Position numbers and translations under genes: made by a program
In this document: piece by piece, positions 1 to 10,288 of the stretch
How positions within the stretch are numbered: position 1 is the first letter of the stretch
Layout of the letters: the number at the start of each line of letters is the position of its first letter
Notes under the pieces: generated by a model
What the model was told of the DNA's origin: nothing
Seen by the model: only the letters and a program-made list of their open reading frames with translations
Database searches by the model: none
NCBI RefSeq assembly: GCF_001457455.1
Contig: NZ_LN831026.1
Span: 310,001 to 374,000 of the forward strand
Source: Corynebacterium diphtheriae
GTDB lineage: Bacteria; Actinomycetota; Actinomycetes; Mycobacteriales; Mycobacteriaceae
Length of the DNA: 64,000 nucleotides
Reading direction: 5' to 3'

Positions 1-783
1 CACGGCGTGGAGTTTGCCGGGCCCGTGCAGGATGTCGCCGACGAGGCGGCCGGTAAACACGCCGTCTTTGACCTCGGCGACGGTGCCGAGCGCGCCGGTA
101 AAACCAAGCCGTTTGGCAAGGGCTTGGGCAAGTTGCACGGGGGTGGCACTGACAAGCCATACTTGTTGGCCGTCGGCAATGTGCTGGTCAGCCAGTTGTT
201 TGGTGCCAGGCCAGAGCTTTTCGCTCATATTGTTATCGACGATCTCCTCGCACAGGGCTACGAGCTCGTCGACACGCCGGCCTTTAATGAACTCGAGGGC
301 TTGCTGGCGGCCTTCGGCGACGTCGTGAGCATTTTCGTTGCCGGTGACCCGAAATTTAATCTGCTTCCATGCAACGGGCAGTATTTCGTTGAGCTTAAAG
401 TACTTTTTCTTGGCCAATCCCATGGCAAAAACAACGAGCGACGACCCCTGAATCAACGTGTTGTCGATGTCAAAGAACGCGGCTGCCCCAATGTCTTGGG
501 GGATTTCGGGGTTGGCTGTTGTGACATGCTGGGCGCCGGCGGCTTCGAAGGAGCCGGACACAGAGTCGAGCCCTGAGGTGTATTCGTCGAGTTTGATGCC
601 AAAGAGTTCGCTGGCGGCGAGTTCTGCGGCGGCTTCGCCGGCTTCGCGCTGCGTGCGGGCGTCGATAGGCGGGAGGGCGTGTTCCTCGAAGAACCGGCGT
701 AGGTTGCCACGGGAAGTGGACCAGCTGGCCAAGAATTCTTGGGGGGTCTGATGCCAGTGGGGTTCTGGGATGGACTGACTCAC
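1..783 (-). CDS. HAD-family phosphatase, SerB-like (3' part beyond window)
   Basis: The minus-strand frame is open from the GTG at 783 to the window edge (261 residues seen), so the C-terminus is missing. The HAD motif I FDIDNTL lies near residue 103, and motif II is VSATP near residue 215. This fits HAD subfamily IB, the family of phosphoserine phosphatase SerB. An N-terminal extension of about 95 residues precedes the catalytic domain, a form common in actinobacteria. A second GTG at 795 is in frame but sits too close to its AGAAAGG; the 783 start is preferred, though with long spacing. The substrate cannot be fixed from sequence: phosphoserine or another small phosphomonoester is possible. 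It is transcribed divergently from the glutaredoxin-like gene. Confidence 0.85.
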   Translation of the reverse strand, partial: MSQSIPEPHWHQTPQEFLASWSTSRGNLRRFFEEHALPPIDARTQREAGEAAAELAASELFGIKLDEYTSGLDSVSGSFEAAGAQHVTTANPEIPQDIGAAAFFDIDNTLIQGSSLVVFAMGLAKKKYFKLNEILPVAWKQIKFRVTGNENAHDVAEGRQQALEFIKGRRVDELVALCEEIVDNNMSEKLWPGTKQLADQHIADGQQVWLVSATPVQLAQALAKRLGFTGALGTVAEVKDGVFTGRLVGDILHGPGKLHAV

Positions 784-854
784 AGTGCCGTTCACGCCTT
801 TCTAGGGGGTATTCTTCTCACCATCGTAGTGGTGATAACTGTGAAGAGGTGGAT

Positions 855-1091
855 ATGCACAAGGTTGAGTTGATGGTGCGTAGCACGTGCGGTTCCTGTG
901 CGCGGGTAGCAGCTCAGATACGTCCGGTGGTGGCTGCTGCTGGTGCGGAGCTTGTTATCGTCGATGTGGATTCGGATTCGGGGTTGGCCTCGGAGTTTGG
1001 TGATCGGGTGCCGGTGGTGGTGATCGACGATGAGGAATTTTCCTGTTGGGAAGTGGATAATGAGGAATTGGCTGCGGAGCTGGCTCAATAG
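855..1091 (+). CDS. Glutaredoxin-like thiol-disulfide protein
   Basis: This 78-residue cytoplasmic protein starts with a short beta strand followed by the redox motif CGSC (S-T-C-G-S-C) near residue 13. It has the hydrophobic DVDSD strand and the VPVVVIDDEEF segment whose proline corresponds to the cis-Pro of the thioredoxin fold. The size matches the DUF836/glutaredoxin 2 family. ATG 855 is chosen because GAAGAGG lies 5 bases upstream; an in-frame GTG at 849 would overlap that ribosome-binding site. The gene lies just upstream of hemA on the same strand, an order also known from other corynebacteria. Its partner is unknown; a role in keeping HemA's catalytic cysteine reduced would be speculation. 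Confidence 0.85.
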   Translation: MHKVELMVRSTCGSCARVAAQIRPVVAAAGAELVIVDVDSDSGLASEFGDRVPVVVIDDEEFSCWEVDNEELAAELAQ

Positions 1092-1207
1092 CGGGAGTTA
1101 GCCAAGGCTTTGTTGTGCAATTGGTCACTATAGGCCAGAGTGTTTAATGATCAATCATTCTTATGGTTGATATTGTGGTGAGGGTAAGCGAGCGGAAAGG
1201 TGAGCGC
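1092..1207 (+). promoter_or_regulatory. hemA upstream region with inverted repeat
   Basis: The non-coding stretch before hemA holds a possible -10 TATAGG near 1130 and an inverted repeat ATGATCAATCAT at 1147-1158, and ends with GGAAAGGTGAG ahead of the hemA GTG. In C. diphtheriae the hemA promoter is known to be repressed by heme through the ChrSA and HrrSA two-component systems. I cannot identify their binding sites here, so the link to this repeat is inference. Confidence 0.4.
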
Positions 1208-2524
1208 GTGAGTGTTCTAGTGGTGGGTATGTCGCATAGGTCGGCACCCGTTGCACTTCTAGAAAAGCTCAGCATGGACGATGGGGTGCGGACAAACACC
1301 GTTTCCGACTTGGTGGCACGCCCATCGCTGGCCGAGGCGATGATCGTATCGACCTGTAACCGGCTTGAAGTCTATGCCATGACGTCGAGTTTCCATACCG
1401 GCGTCAACGATGTGGTGGAGGTCCTCCACGACATGAGTGGTGTGGACATGGAGGAGCTGCGCGGTTATCTCTATGTGCGCTATGCGGATGCGGCAGCCGA
1501 GCACATGATGGAAGTCACCTCTGGTTTAGACTCCATGGTGGTTGGCGAGCAACAGATTATCGGCCAGGTGCGCACCGCCTACCACAGTGCGACTGAGGCT
1601 GGCACGGTCGGCCCAGCGCTGCATGGTTTGGTGCAGGCGTCGTTGCATACGGGCAAGCGCGTGCACACGGAAACGGATATTGATGACGCCGGTGCTTCAA
1701 TGGTGTCGTTTGCCTGCGATGAGGCGTTGGCTCAGATGTCTGCCACGAACTTTGCAGGCTGCCGTGCGCTGGTGCTGGGCGCTGGTGCGATGGCGTCGTT
1801 GGCGGCTACGCATTTGGGTCGACTTGGCATTGAGCACATTACGGTGGCTAACCGCACGTTCGAGCGTGCCCAACGCCTTGCGGATCATGCCGTGGAGGCT
1901 GGTGTTGCAGCTTCTGCTATCGAGTTTGAGCGTCGCATGGACGTGCTGTGCGACGTCGACGTGGTGGTGTCGGCTACGGGCGCGAACACCTTTACCATCG
2001 AGGCTGCCAACATTCCTGCAGCTCATGGCGATTTAATGATGATTGATCTTTCTCTGCCGCGTGATATTAGTGATGATGTTGCCGAGGTTCCTGGCGTGCA
2101 CTTGGTCAATATTGAAAAACTTCGTGACGTGGCTTCTTCTGGGGAAGCGAAGGACCATGCAGCGCAGCGCATTGTGGCCGAGGAGCTAGAGGCCTACACG
2201 TCTGCCCAGCGGATTCGGGATGTTGCGCCTGCGGTTGCGGCGTTGCGACGCCACGCTTCTAGTCTGATCGATTCGGAATTAGCGCGGTTGTCTACCCGAG
2301 TGCCAAGTATGGACGAAGACGACTTCTCAGAGGTACAGCGCACTGTTCGCCGTGTGGTGGATAAGTTGCTGCATCAGCCGACGGTTCGAGTCAAAGAATT
2401 GGCGGCGCAATCAGGCACGGTGTCCTACGACACGGCCATTCAAGAGCTTTTTGGGCTTGCGGTCGAGGCAACACCTGTTGCTGTGAATGTGGATGAACTG
2501 CCGGAAAGGATTAACAAGCGATGA
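1208..2524 (+). CDS. hemA: Glutamyl-tRNA reductase
   Basis: HemA reduces glutamyl-tRNA(Glu) to glutamate-1-semialdehyde with NADPH, the committed step of C5 tetrapyrrole synthesis. The 438-residue protein has the N-terminal GMSHRSAP motif (from residue 7), the catalytic cysteine in STCNRLE (Cys50), the GEQQIIGQV helix, an NADPH-binding segment [10 protein letters not shown] around 200, and a C-terminal dimerisation helix region. GTG 1208 is selected because AAAGGTGAG lies just upstream and translation then begins with the family-typical [10 protein letters not shown]. An upstream in-frame ATG at 1163 would add 15 residues with no family match. The stop overlaps hemC by ATGA, so coupled translation is likely. 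Confidence 0.97.
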   Translation: MSVLVVGMSHRSAPVALLEKLSMDDGVRTNTVSDLVARPSLAEAMIVSTCNRLEVYAMTSSFHTGVNDVVEVLHDMSGVDMEELRGYLYVRYADAAAEHMMEVTSGLDSMVVGEQQIIGQVRTAYHSATEAGTVGPALHGLVQASLHTGKRVHTETDIDDAGASMVSFACDEALAQMSATNFAGCRALVLGAGAMASLAATHLGRLGIEHITVANRTFERAQRLADHAVEAGVAASAIEFERRMDVLCDVDVVVSATGANTFTIEAANIPAAHGDLMMIDLSLPRDISDDVAEVPGVHLVNIEKLRDVASSGEAKDHAAQRIVAEELEAYTSAQRIRDVAPAVAALRRHASSLIDSELARLSTRVPSMDEDDFSEVQRTVRRVVDKLLHQPTVRVKELAAQSGTVSYDTAIQELFGLAVEATPVAVNVDELPERINKR

Positions 2525-3405
2525 CGTTGAAGATCGGCACCCGTGGAAGCCTGTTGGCTACCACGCAGTCGGGCCATGTTCGCGATGACCTGCGCCCCTA
2601 TGAGGCAGAGCTGGTGATCGTGACTACTCATGGTGACGTGAACATGGCTCCGGTGGAGCGCATTGGTGTTGGCGTGTTTACCCAGGCTCTGCGCGAGGAG
2701 TTGCACACGGGTGGCTGCGATATTGCAGTGCATTCGTTTAAGGATCTTCCTACTGAGTTGGATCCGCGGTTTCATTTGGTTGTTCCCAAGCGTGCCGATT
2801 TCCGTGATTGTTTGATCGCCCGTGATGGCTTGTCGTTGGCTGATCTTCCTGCTGGTGCGTTGATTGGCACGGGTGCTCCGCGTCGTATTTCGCAGATCAA
2901 GGCGTTGCGCCCTGATGTTGAGTGCGTGCCATTGCGCGGCAATATTGATACCCGTATGGGCAAGGTAACCAGCGGTGAGCTCGACGCTGTGGTGTTGGCA
3001 TATGCCGGTCTTACCCGTGTGGGGCGTGGGGATGAGGCTACGCAGGTTTTTGATCCGCAGGACTTCTTGCCGGCACCAGCTCAGGGTGCGTTGGCGGTGG
3101 AGTGCCGAGCAGATGATGCGTATGCCCGCGAGGCGATTGATTCTATCTGCGACGAGCAAGCACAGGTGTGCGCTGTTACTGAGCGTGTAGTTCTTAATCG
3201 CCTTGAGGCGGGATGCACGGCTCCGGTGGCTGCGCATGCAACGCTTAACGACGGCACGCTGACGTTGACCGCAGCGGTGATTGCTTTGGATGGTTCGAAG
3301 GTGGTTCGTCGTGAACTATCTGCGCCAGTAGCGGAGAATGTCGCGTTGGCGGAGGAGCTTACACGTGCTTTGATTGCTGATGGTGCTGCGACCATCTTGG
3401 GATAA
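2521..3405 (+). CDS. hemC: Porphobilinogen deaminase (hydroxymethylbilane synthase)
   Basis: HemC condenses four porphobilinogens into hydroxymethylbilane. The 294-residue length is near normal for the family. The start [13 protein letters not shown], the HSFKDLPTE segment, the GTGAPRR motif with its substrate-binding arginines, and the cofactor cysteine in EAGCTAPVA (Cys232, which carries the dipyrromethane) are all present. The ATG overlaps the hemA stop codon. About 60 bases without a clear terminator separate it from the next gene, so it is probably cotranscribed with hemD and hemB. Confidence 0.97.
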   Translation: MTLKIGTRGSLLATTQSGHVRDDLRPYEAELVIVTTHGDVNMAPVERIGVGVFTQALREELHTGGCDIAVHSFKDLPTELDPRFHLVVPKRADFRDCLIARDGLSLADLPAGALIGTGAPRRISQIKALRPDVECVPLRGNIDTRMGKVTSGELDAVVLAYAGLTRVGRGDEATQVFDPQDFLPAPAQGALAVECRADDAYAREAIDSICDEQAQVCAVTERVVLNRLEAGCTAPVAAHATLNDGTLTLTAAVIALDGSKVVRRELSAPVAENVALAEELTRALIADGAATILG

Positions 3406-3465
3406 TTCTGTAACTTCAATTATGGTTATGGTTTTAGTTTCCTTCTATCGGCAGCACGCCTAGAA

Positions 3466-5136
3466 ATGCGATTAATCATGAAGCCCGAGCACTCAACGCG
3501 AGGACGTGTCATCTTCGTCGGCGCCGGTCCCGGCAACCCAGATCTTTTGACGGTTCGAGCCCGCGAGGTGCTGGGCTCCACAGCCAATGCGGTGGTGGAT
3601 TCCACTGTTGGCGTAGGTATCCGTGCAGTTATTGCTGAGCATCTTGAGGTGCCGCAGGCCAAGCTTGATGCAGCTGAAGCTGAGTATGAGCGCATGTGTG
3701 CGGCTGCGAAGCGTCGTAAGCCTCCGCGTCCCGAGGCCCCCACCGCCGCGGAAATCATTGAGGTGTCCGCTGCGGCGAGCGTCGATGAGGTGATGGCGGT
3801 GCTGTTGCCGTTGCTAGACGAAGGTGATGTGATTCGCTTGGTGCAGGGAAATCCGTTGGCGGATTCTCGCACGCTCGATGAGATCACGGCTGTTACTCAG
3901 GTGGGCGCGGATTTCCAGATTGTGCCAGGTATGTCGTTGCCGGCTGCGGTTCCTGCTTTCGCGGGTATTACGTTGGGCGATTCTTATACCAAGACTACGG
4001 TGAGTGAAGATACTAACTGGGATCAGTTGGCAACCGCCCCGCTGCCGTTGATTTTGCAGGCGAGTAAAGACGACTTGCTGACTATCGCTACGGAGCTGAA
4101 GGATCGCAAACTTCCGGCGGGCACTCCGGTGACGGTGACGATGAATGGCACGACGCGTTTGCAGCGCAGCTTTGACGTGACGCTTAAAACTATGAAGTCG
4201 CTGGTCAAACAGGAGCTCGATGGCACCCTTGTGGTCACAGTGGGTGTATCGGATCGCAGTACATTTTCTTGGTGGGAAAGCCGCGCGTTGTTTGGCTGGC
4301 GGGTGTTGGTTCCCCGTGCGAAGGATCAAGCTGGTCCGATGAGCAGCCGAATCGCCGCTTATGGTGCTATTGCCCAAGAGGTTCCCACTATTTCTGTGGA
4401 GCCGCCGCGTAATCCGGCGCAGTTGGAGCGTGCGATTAAGGGCATTGTGGAGGGGCGCTACCAGTGGGTGGTGTTTACCAGCGTGAATGCTGTTAAGGCG
4501 GTGCGTGAGAAGATCGTGTCGTTTGGTTTGGATTCTCGCGCGTTCGCGGGGGTGCATATCGCTGCGGTGGGGGCTAAGACTGCGGCGGCGATTCGTGAGT
4601 TTGGCATTACTCCTGAGCTAATTCCGCCACGTAAGGAGCATAATGCTGCGGGTATGGTGTCGGTTTTCCCTAATTATGTGGAGGGCTTGGACCCGGTAGG
4701 TCGGGTGTTGCTGCCGCGGGCTGATATTGCCACTGATGTGCTGGTTGATGGTTTGGTCAACCTTGGCTGGGAAGTTGATGATGTAGTGGCGTATCGTACG
4801 GTGCGTGCCGCGCCGCCGAGTGCGGAAGTCCGCGACATGATTAAGTCCGGCGATTTTGATGCGGTGTGTTTTACCTCTGCGTCGACGGTGCGCAATTTGG
4901 TGGGTATTGCGGGTAAGCCGCATGCGCGCACGATCATTGCATGTATTGGGCCGATGACCGCCGCGGAGGCAGAGAAGCAAGGGCTGCGTGTCGACGTCAT
5001 CCCCGAGGTGGCTAACGTTGCGGCTCTTGTGGATGCGCTCGCGGAGCATGTGGAGAAACTGCGTGCTGCGGGTGAGTTGCCGCCGCCGCGTAAGAAGCGT
5101 CGGGCCCGTCGCAAATCTAAGGAAGGTGCTGTATGA
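3466..5136 (+). CDS. hemD: Uroporphyrinogen-III synthase fused to a methyltransferase-like domain
   Basis: This 556-residue fusion has two parts. Residues about 13-260 resemble SAM-dependent uroporphyrinogen methyltransferase (CobA/CysG), starting with [12 protein letters not shown]. Residues about 285-530 are the HemD synthase that closes hydroxymethylbilane with inversion of ring D (WRVLVPRA at its start, [17 protein letters not shown]). The methyltransferase half looks degenerate: the usual RxKGGDPFxFGRGGEE loop is replaced by [16 protein letters not shown], and an alanine/proline-rich linker replaces the KRAG-type segment. HemD activity is therefore likely and siroheme-type methylation doubtful. 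The C-terminus is very basic ([10 protein letters not shown]). ATG 3466 has no strong ribosome-binding site; ATG 3478 is an alternative start. The stop overlaps hemB. Confidence 0.9.
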   Translation: MRLIMKPEHSTRGRVIFVGAGPGNPDLLTVRAREVLGSTANAVVDSTVGVGIRAVIAEHLEVPQAKLDAAEAEYERMCAAAKRRKPPRPEAPTAAEIIEVSAAASVDEVMAVLLPLLDEGDVIRLVQGNPLADSRTLDEITAVTQVGADFQIVPGMSLPAAVPAFAGITLGDSYTKTTVSEDTNWDQLATAPLPLILQASKDDLLTIATELKDRKLPAGTPVTVTMNGTTRLQRSFDVTLKTMKSLVKQELDGTLVVTVGVSDRSTFSWWESRALFGWRVLVPRAKDQAGPMSSRIAAYGAIAQEVPTISVEPPRNPAQLERAIKGIVEGRYQWVVFTSVNAVKAVREKIVSFGLDSRAFAGVHIAAVGAKTAAAIREFGITPELIPPRKEHNAAGMVSVFPNYVEGLDPVGRVLLPRADIATDVLVDGLVNLGWEVDDVVAYRTVRAAPPSAEVRDMIKSGDFDAVCFTSASTVRNLVGIAGKPHARTIIACIGPMTAAEAEKQGLRVDVIPEVANVAALVDALAEHVEKLRAAGELPPPRKKRRARRKSKEGAV

Positions 5137-6125
5137 ATCTAGATCTTATTCGTCGTCCTCGTCGGTTGCGTTCGACTCCGGTGATGCGTGAATTCGTTGC
5201 GGAAACCACGCTGCGTCCGGCTGATCTTATTTTGCCGATGTTTATTGCCGATGGCATTGATAAGCCTCGGGAGATTGAGTCGATGCCAGGTGTGTGCCAG
5301 CACACCATGGAATCCCTTATAGAGGCTGTCCGTGAGGCGATCTCGGTGGGTATTCGCTGCGTGGATCTTTTCGGTGTGCCACTGGATTCCGATAAGGATG
5401 CCACTGGTTCACAAGCGTGGGATCCCGAGGGCATTTTGAACCGCGGTGTGCGTGCGCTTCGTCAGGAGTTCGGTGATCAGGTGCTCATCACGGCGGATAC
5501 CTGCCTTGACGAGTTCACCGATCATGGGCACTGTGGCATTTTGACCACGGATCGCTTTGGCGCCACCATTGTGGATAACGATCCAACGGTTGAGTTGTAT
5601 CAGAAGATGGCGGTTGCTCAGGCTGAAGCGGGTGCTCATATTGTGAGCCCGTCGGGCATGATGGACGGCCAGATTTTAGCTATCCGTGAGGCTCTCGACG
5701 CCGCAGGGTTCCACGATGTTGCGATCATGGCGTATTCCGCTAAATATGCGTCGGCGTTTTATGGTCCTTTCCGTGACGCAGTGGGCTCCTCTTTGCAGGG
5801 TGATCGTCGTGCCTACCAGCAAGATCCTGCTAATCTCCGTGAGTCGATCCTCGAAGTCGATCTGGACATTGAGGAAGGCGCGGATTTTGTTATGGTCAAA
5901 CCTGCTATGCCGTACTTGGATGTGCTTGCTGAGGTAGCGTCTACGTCGTCGGTTCCGGTGGCGGCTTACCAGGTTTCTGGCGAGTATGCGATGTTGCATG
6001 CGGCTGCTGCGAACGGCTGGTTGGATCTGGATCGGGTGATGATGGAGTCTCTGATTTCTATTAAACGTGCCGGTGCGGATCAAATCCTGACATACTTTGC
6101 TGTAGAAGCAGCACGAAAACTTTAA
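5133..6125 (+). CDS. hemB: Delta-aminolevulinic acid dehydratase (porphobilinogen synthase)
   Basis: HemB condenses two 5-aminolevulinates into porphobilinogen. The 330-residue sequence begins with the typical [19 protein letters not shown]. It contains both Schiff-base lysines ([18 protein letters not shown] and [12 protein letters not shown]) and the metal region [13 protein letters not shown]. That region keeps two of the three cysteines of the classical zinc site and has Asp where the middle cysteine would be, so the metal preference may be mixed. The start overlaps the hemD stop (ATGA), and AAGGAAGG precedes it. The gene is part of the hemA-hemC-hemD-hemB unit. Confidence 0.96.
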   Translation: MNLDLIRRPRRLRSTPVMREFVAETTLRPADLILPMFIADGIDKPREIESMPGVCQHTMESLIEAVREAISVGIRCVDLFGVPLDSDKDATGSQAWDPEGILNRGVRALRQEFGDQVLITADTCLDEFTDHGHCGILTTDRFGATIVDNDPTVELYQKMAVAQAEAGAHIVSPSGMMDGQILAIREALDAAGFHDVAIMAYSAKYASAFYGPFRDAVGSSLQGDRRAYQQDPANLRESILEVDLDIEEGADFVMVKPAMPYLDVLAEVASTSSVPVAAYQVSGEYAMLHAAAANGWLDLDRVMMESLISIKRAGADQILTYFAVEAARKL

Positions 6126-6138
6126 GGGAGCGCGTCGA

Positions 6139-6621
6139 GTGACAACTCAACCCGAGGCCGTGCGTTGGGCCGCCGCATCGTGGTGGACGGCGCTGGCGAT
6201 TAACGCAGTTCATCAGATTATTGGTGGCGTTATTGCATTTTTTAACCGTGGTCAGTTGATGGCGGAATTGGAAAAGCGGATGAATGGGCAGGCGGTTCCG
6301 GAGATGGCGGCGTCGATAGGCGTTGTTATGTCGGTGCTGTTTTTGCTTGGGTTCCTTGGGTTGTTTGCGTGGTTTGTTGCTGCGTTTCGCCAGGGTGGGC
6401 GGTTTGCGCAGCTGTGTCGCAAGACGATGACGTTTGTGTCAATATATTTGGGCATTAGCGTGATTACGGTGTTTGCGATTGTGCCCACTTCTTTGTCGAT
6501 TCCGCAGGGCTGGTTTTTGGCTGATGGTTGTTTGTCCATTGCTTGTGGCGTGGCGGCGATCATTGGTTTGATCTTTGCGCAGAAGAAGGAGTCGCTGGAG
6601 TGGGGTGTGGTCCGTGACTGA
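6139..6621 (+). CDS. Four-helix membrane protein of unknown function
   Basis: A 160-residue protein with hydrophobic segments near 18-38, 63-88, 97-120 and 127-148, so probably four transmembrane helices with short loops. I recognise no catalytic motif. GTG 6139 follows GGGAGCGCG directly after hemB, and the 3' end overlaps the P-type-ATPase-like gene by eight bases, so it belongs to the heme operon. Corynebacteria commonly carry a hypothetical membrane gene at this place, but I cannot name its function. Confidence 0.8.
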   Translation: MTTQPEAVRWAAASWWTALAINAVHQIIGGVIAFFNRGQLMAELEKRMNGQAVPEMAASIGVVMSVLFLLGFLGLFAWFVAAFRQGGRFAQLCRKTMTFVSIYLGISVITVFAIVPTSLSIPQGWFLADGCLSIACGVAAIIGLIFAQKKESLEWGVVRD

Positions 6622-9130
6622 TTCGCCGCTTGACGACGCCATCCAAGAGGCCAAATCCGCTGCGCAAAAGGCGGGATTTGATACCGAAACTTTTGCCGCT
6701 GTGCAGTCGAAGGAGGGGCGTACTTCTTTCGCCTTTGAATTGGAGGGGTTAGGTAGTGCCTCTTCGGTTTCGGAGTTGGAAGAAGCGATCGAGCAGATCG
6801 AAGGAGTGGATGCCAAGATCGTTTATCCTTCGGCGATGGCGTGGATTAGCGCCAGTCGCACGTTGGATCCGACGCTCATTGTGGATGCTTTTCAGCAGCA
6901 TGGCGTGACGGCTACGTTGACGGATTCTTCGCTGCGTCGTCGATTGGCGTGGACGGATGTGGAGGAGGGGCGGTATCGCCGCGCGCGTGCTCGACGCTTT
7001 GGTTCGCGTGTCGACGAAGAATCGCGTCGCTTCGAAATTGCTCGTCGCGAAGGGTTTTTGCATAAGCGTGATGAGACAACCCGGGTGGTGGAAACCACGG
7101 AGGTGTTGTTCACTGCGCGTTCGTTGATGACTAAAGCTCGCCTTTTTACTTCTATTGCCTGCACGATTCCTGTTTTAGCGGTGAGCTTTTGGCGGGAACT
7201 GCAGTTTGATTATTGGCAGTGGGCACTGGCAGCGCTGTCGCTTCCTGTGGTGCTCTATGGTGCGTGGCCGTTTCACCGTGCCACGATTGGTGGTGCGCGC
7301 AGGGGAATGTCGGCTCTGGATAGTGCCTCCTCCGTTGCCATTTTGATGGCGTGGGGTTGGTCTATCGTAATGATGCTGTTTTCTTCGGTGGGCGATCCTA
7401 CGTACCGTGCGCAGCCGAAGTGGATTGCGATTGACCCCACGAAGTTTGTTTCGGGTGCACTGTTTTTCGATGTTGCATGCGGCATGACCGTGATCTTGTT
7501 GGCGGGACGTATCTTGGTGCGTCGTGCGCGTTCGGATCTTTTGGAAGATTTGAAACGTTATCGCCCGAATCCGTCGTCAACAGTGACGGTGGTGGGAAAG
7601 AACCGTAAGACGGGTGAGGTTCGTAAGGAAGAAGTTGCGATCCAGAAGCTCAACGTGGGTGATGATATCCTCATTGCTCCTTATGCGTTGATCCCTGCCG
7701 ACGGCTATGTTGTTGGTGGCGCTTCTACGATCGATGGCACTGCTTTGGGAATTGGCCGATTGAAGGCCAAGGTCAACGACCATGTTTATGCTGGTTGTGT
7801 CAATGGTTCTAATACGCTGAAGATTCGTGTGCTTCAAACTGGTCACCGCACATGGTTTGCGGGCATTACGCGGTGGGTGTCGCAGGCAAGTGTGCATCAA
7901 AACCATGCGGATGCGGTGGCAACGAGGGCGGCGTCGATGTTGGTGCCTGTCTCTTTTGTTATTGCGGCTACGGATTTTGCGTTGTGGGCGCTGATTACTA
8001 ATAACCTAAACCAAGCTTTTGCTACCGCGCTGGCGGTATTGGGGTGTGTTTCTCCGGTGGCTCTGGCTACCTCGGCTTCTCTGGCTATGCGTAAGAGCAT
8101 TGAAGACGCCGCCCGTCAGGGTGTGTTGATCCAAAGTGGTGAGACGTTGCGTGTGATCGATACTGTCGACACAGTAATTTTCAACCGAGTGGGTGCGTTG
8201 TCTAAGGCAGGCATGTCGGTAGAAAAGGTCACGGCAGACCGCGGTGAAAATCCAGATTTGGTGCTGCGTGTTGCAGGCGCGTTGGCTATGGAAAGCGATC
8301 ACCCCGTATCCCGGGCGTTGGTGCGTGCGGCTCGTGAGGCTCGCGATGCTTCGACTGATGATTCGATCCCCGGCTGGATTGACGTGACGCATTCGGAAAT
8401 CGATGAGGAAGGTAGTTTCCGCGGTTTTGTGGAACTTCCTGTTGGTGATGAGGCGCGCTCTGTGGAAGCAGTGTTGTGGCGTCCTCGCAGCCTATCGGCA
8501 CTTGATGGTCGTCTTGCTGCTGCCGCGGAGTCGGGTAGTTCTCCGTTGGTGGTGCGCTGGAAGAACAAGGATCGTGGTGTTATCACCTTGTTTAATGCGG
8601 TTAAAGATGATGCCGTGGACGCGGTGGATGATCTGGAAGCTCAAGGCATCGAGACGATGATGCTGAGCCGTGATACCTATCCGGTGGCGCGTCGATACGG
8701 CGATAGCGTGGGTGTTTCTCACGTGTTGGCTGGCATTCAGCCTGGTCAAAAGCCGCAGACCGTTCGTTCTGTGCGCAACCACGGTGCCACGATTGCGGTG
8801 GTGGGAGATGATTCCATTAATGATTGTTTCCGCGTGGCTAATGTAGGCATTTTGATTGATGCGATGTCGAAGAGCTCGGCAGCTATTGAGCACCCTGTTG
8901 CTAATGTCATCATGCTCAAAAATGATGTTGCGCCTATCCCACGCTTGTTCACCTTTGCGCGTCGACTCAATCGTCGTATTCGCTCAAACTTGGGTTTTGC
9001 GTGGGTATATAACGTGGCGGCGATTGTTGCCGCTATTTCTGGGGTGTTGCACCCGATGATCGCAAGCTTGTTTATGTTGGGTGCGACCATCGTGATTGAG
9101 GTGCGTTCTACGTGGACGAGGAATTTGTAA
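6614..9130 (+). CDS. P-type ATPase-like membrane protein with degenerate catalytic motifs
   Basis: The 838-residue protein has the architecture of a heavy-metal (P1B) ATPase: an N-terminal cytoplasmic part, paired helices near 180-235, an actuator domain (about 315-420), two helices (about 430-490), a large P/N domain and two final helices. The motifs are broken. The phosphorylation site DKTGT reads NRVGA, with Asn524 in place of the aspartate (codon AAC at 8183). TGES is replaced by GIGR, the metal-binding CPC is GCVSP, and GDGxND reads GDDSIND. ATP-driven transport by the usual phosphoenzyme is therefore unlikely. The start GTG 6614 overlaps the previous stop. A structural, regulatory or heme-related role is possible; its place inside heme genes hints at the last. 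Confidence 0.85.
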   Translation: MTDSPLDDAIQEAKSAAQKAGFDTETFAAVQSKEGRTSFAFELEGLGSASSVSELEEAIEQIEGVDAKIVYPSAMAWISASRTLDPTLIVDAFQQHGVTATLTDSSLRRRLAWTDVEEGRYRRARARRFGSRVDEESRRFEIARREGFLHKRDETTRVVETTEVLFTARSLMTKARLFTSIACTIPVLAVSFWRELQFDYWQWALAALSLPVVLYGAWPFHRATIGGARRGMSALDSASSVAILMAWGWSIVMMLFSSVGDPTYRAQPKWIAIDPTKFVSGALFFDVACGMTVILLAGRILVRRARSDLLEDLKRYRPNPSSTVTVVGKNRKTGEVRKEEVAIQKLNVGDDILIAPYALIPADGYVVGGASTIDGTALGIGRLKAKVNDHVYAGCVNGSNTLKIRVLQTGHRTWFAGITRWVSQASVHQNHADAVATRAASMLVPVSFVIAATDFALWALITNNLNQAFATALAVLGCVSPVALATSASLAMRKSIEDAARQGVLIQSGETLRVIDTVDTVIFNRVGALSKAGMSVEKVTADRGENPDLVLRVAGALAMESDHPVSRALVRAAREARDASTDDSIPGWIDVTHSEIDEEGSFRGFVELPVGDEARSVEAVLWRPRSLSALDGRLAAAAESGSSPLVVRWKNKDRGVITLFNAVKDDAVDAVDDLEAQGIETMMLSRDTYPVARRYGDSVGVSHVLAGIQPGQKPQTVRSVRNHGATIAVVGDDSINDCFRVANVGILIDAMSKSSAAIEHPVANVIMLKNDVAPIPRLFTFARRLNRRIRSNLGFAWVYNVAAIVAAISGVLHPMIASLFMLGATIVIEVRSTWTRNL

Positions 9131-10226
9131 GCTGAAGCGTTGGTCCGTATGACAGCCTGCGGTGGAGCCATTCGAATGGCCCTCGCAGGTTTTTCTTTTC
9201 TAGTAGGCAGGCCAGCAGCAGTGTGATCAACCAGATACCGAAGGCGTAGACAAGAATGCCAGCTGCCGATGCCTTAATCCCCAATGTGAATCCCAAAAAT
9301 AGTGGGTAGCACAGGATCGACTGCATGAGGTAACCACTCATGGAACGCTTACCTAGGGCCGCAAACGGGGTGAGCCATGATGGTTTGATCTTGTCGACGC
9401 TCAGCGCGCAGATTGCTAGAATCCCTGGGCCGGAGAGCTGTCCGATCGAGAAGTTGAGGATTGTGAAGGTATCGGCTTGGGTAAGGCCCCATGGAATGCC
9501 GATTCCGATAATGATGGCGATTGCGATGCCGGACCAAATGTAAAGCTCGGTGCGGTGTTGGTGGACGTCTGCTAGTACGCCGCGCCTAGCCCAGCTGTAG
9601 CCGATGAGCATGATAGGCAGATAGAGCATTGCTTGGAGCGGGAACATGACGAGGCTTGAAATAAGTACAGCTATGCTTGTGCCGTAATACTCTAGGGCTG
9701 TATCGGATGCCATGCCTGCATCGCTGGTCAAGATTTGTGCTGCGGTGGGGAATGCCATCAGGAGTGCTGCGAAGATACCCGTAAGACCGAACAAAATGTA
9801 GGCGATCAGTCGAATGGTTGCGTCTTTAAGGGGCAGCATGGTGGCGATGATGACGGCAGCAAGGCCGTAGAAAGTCATGATGTCGCCAAAGAAGAGCAGG
9901 AGGCAGTGGATCACGCCGAACATGGTGAGAAACAGGTAGCGTTTGATCAGCGCACCGCGGGCTTGGGACAAACTGAAGTGTTTGCGGATCATGCTGATGG
10001 TGATCAAACCGACGCCGAATCCGAGCAACGTGGAGAACATAGGTAGTCCGCGGTTATGGACGAACATAGCGGAGAATAGTACTGCGATTTTATCGAGCGT
10101 GGAGTTTACTTGGCCGAAAATTCCTACTCCCATCCATGCTGAGGGGATGTTCGCCATTGCGATACCAAGGAGGGCGAGGCCGCGGGCTACGTCGGGGGCC
10201 ATCATGCGGGGTCGTTTTTGATCCAT
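9108..10226 (-). CDS. DUF418 family membrane protein (YeiB-like)
   Basis: This 372-residue polytopic protein opens with APDVARGLALLGIAMANIP, the signature of the DUF418/YeiB family. About ten hydrophobic stretches follow, and the C-terminal DUF418 region contains ALGKRSMSGYLMQSIL. The family is poorly characterised; some members sit beside acyltransferase-like systems, but no reaction is established. It is convergent with the P-type-ATPase-like gene and their 3' ends overlap by 23 bases. It is divergent from hemE, only about 60 bases away, so the two may share a promoter region. Confidence 0.85.
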   Translation of the reverse strand: MDQKRPRMMAPDVARGLALLGIAMANIPSAWMGVGIFGQVNSTLDKIAVLFSAMFVHNRGLPMFSTLLGFGVGLITISMIRKHFSLSQARGALIKRYLFLTMFGVIHCLLLFFGDIMTFYGLAAVIIATMLPLKDATIRLIAYILFGLTGIFAALLMAFPTAAQILTSDAGMASDTALEYYGTSIAVLISSLVMFPLQAMLYLPIMLIGYSWARRGVLADVHQHRTELYIWSGIAIAIIIGIGIPWGLTQADTFTILNFSIGQLSGPGILAICALSVDKIKPSWLTPFAALGKRSMSGYLMQSILCYPLFLGFTLGIKASAAGILVYAFGIWLITLLLACLLEKKNLRGPFEWLHRRLSYGPTLQLTNSSST

Positions 10227-10288
10227 GGGTTAGATACTAAGGCATCCAAGTAGGTACGCCTTGCTTTCATATCATCCAAAAGTTGGGC

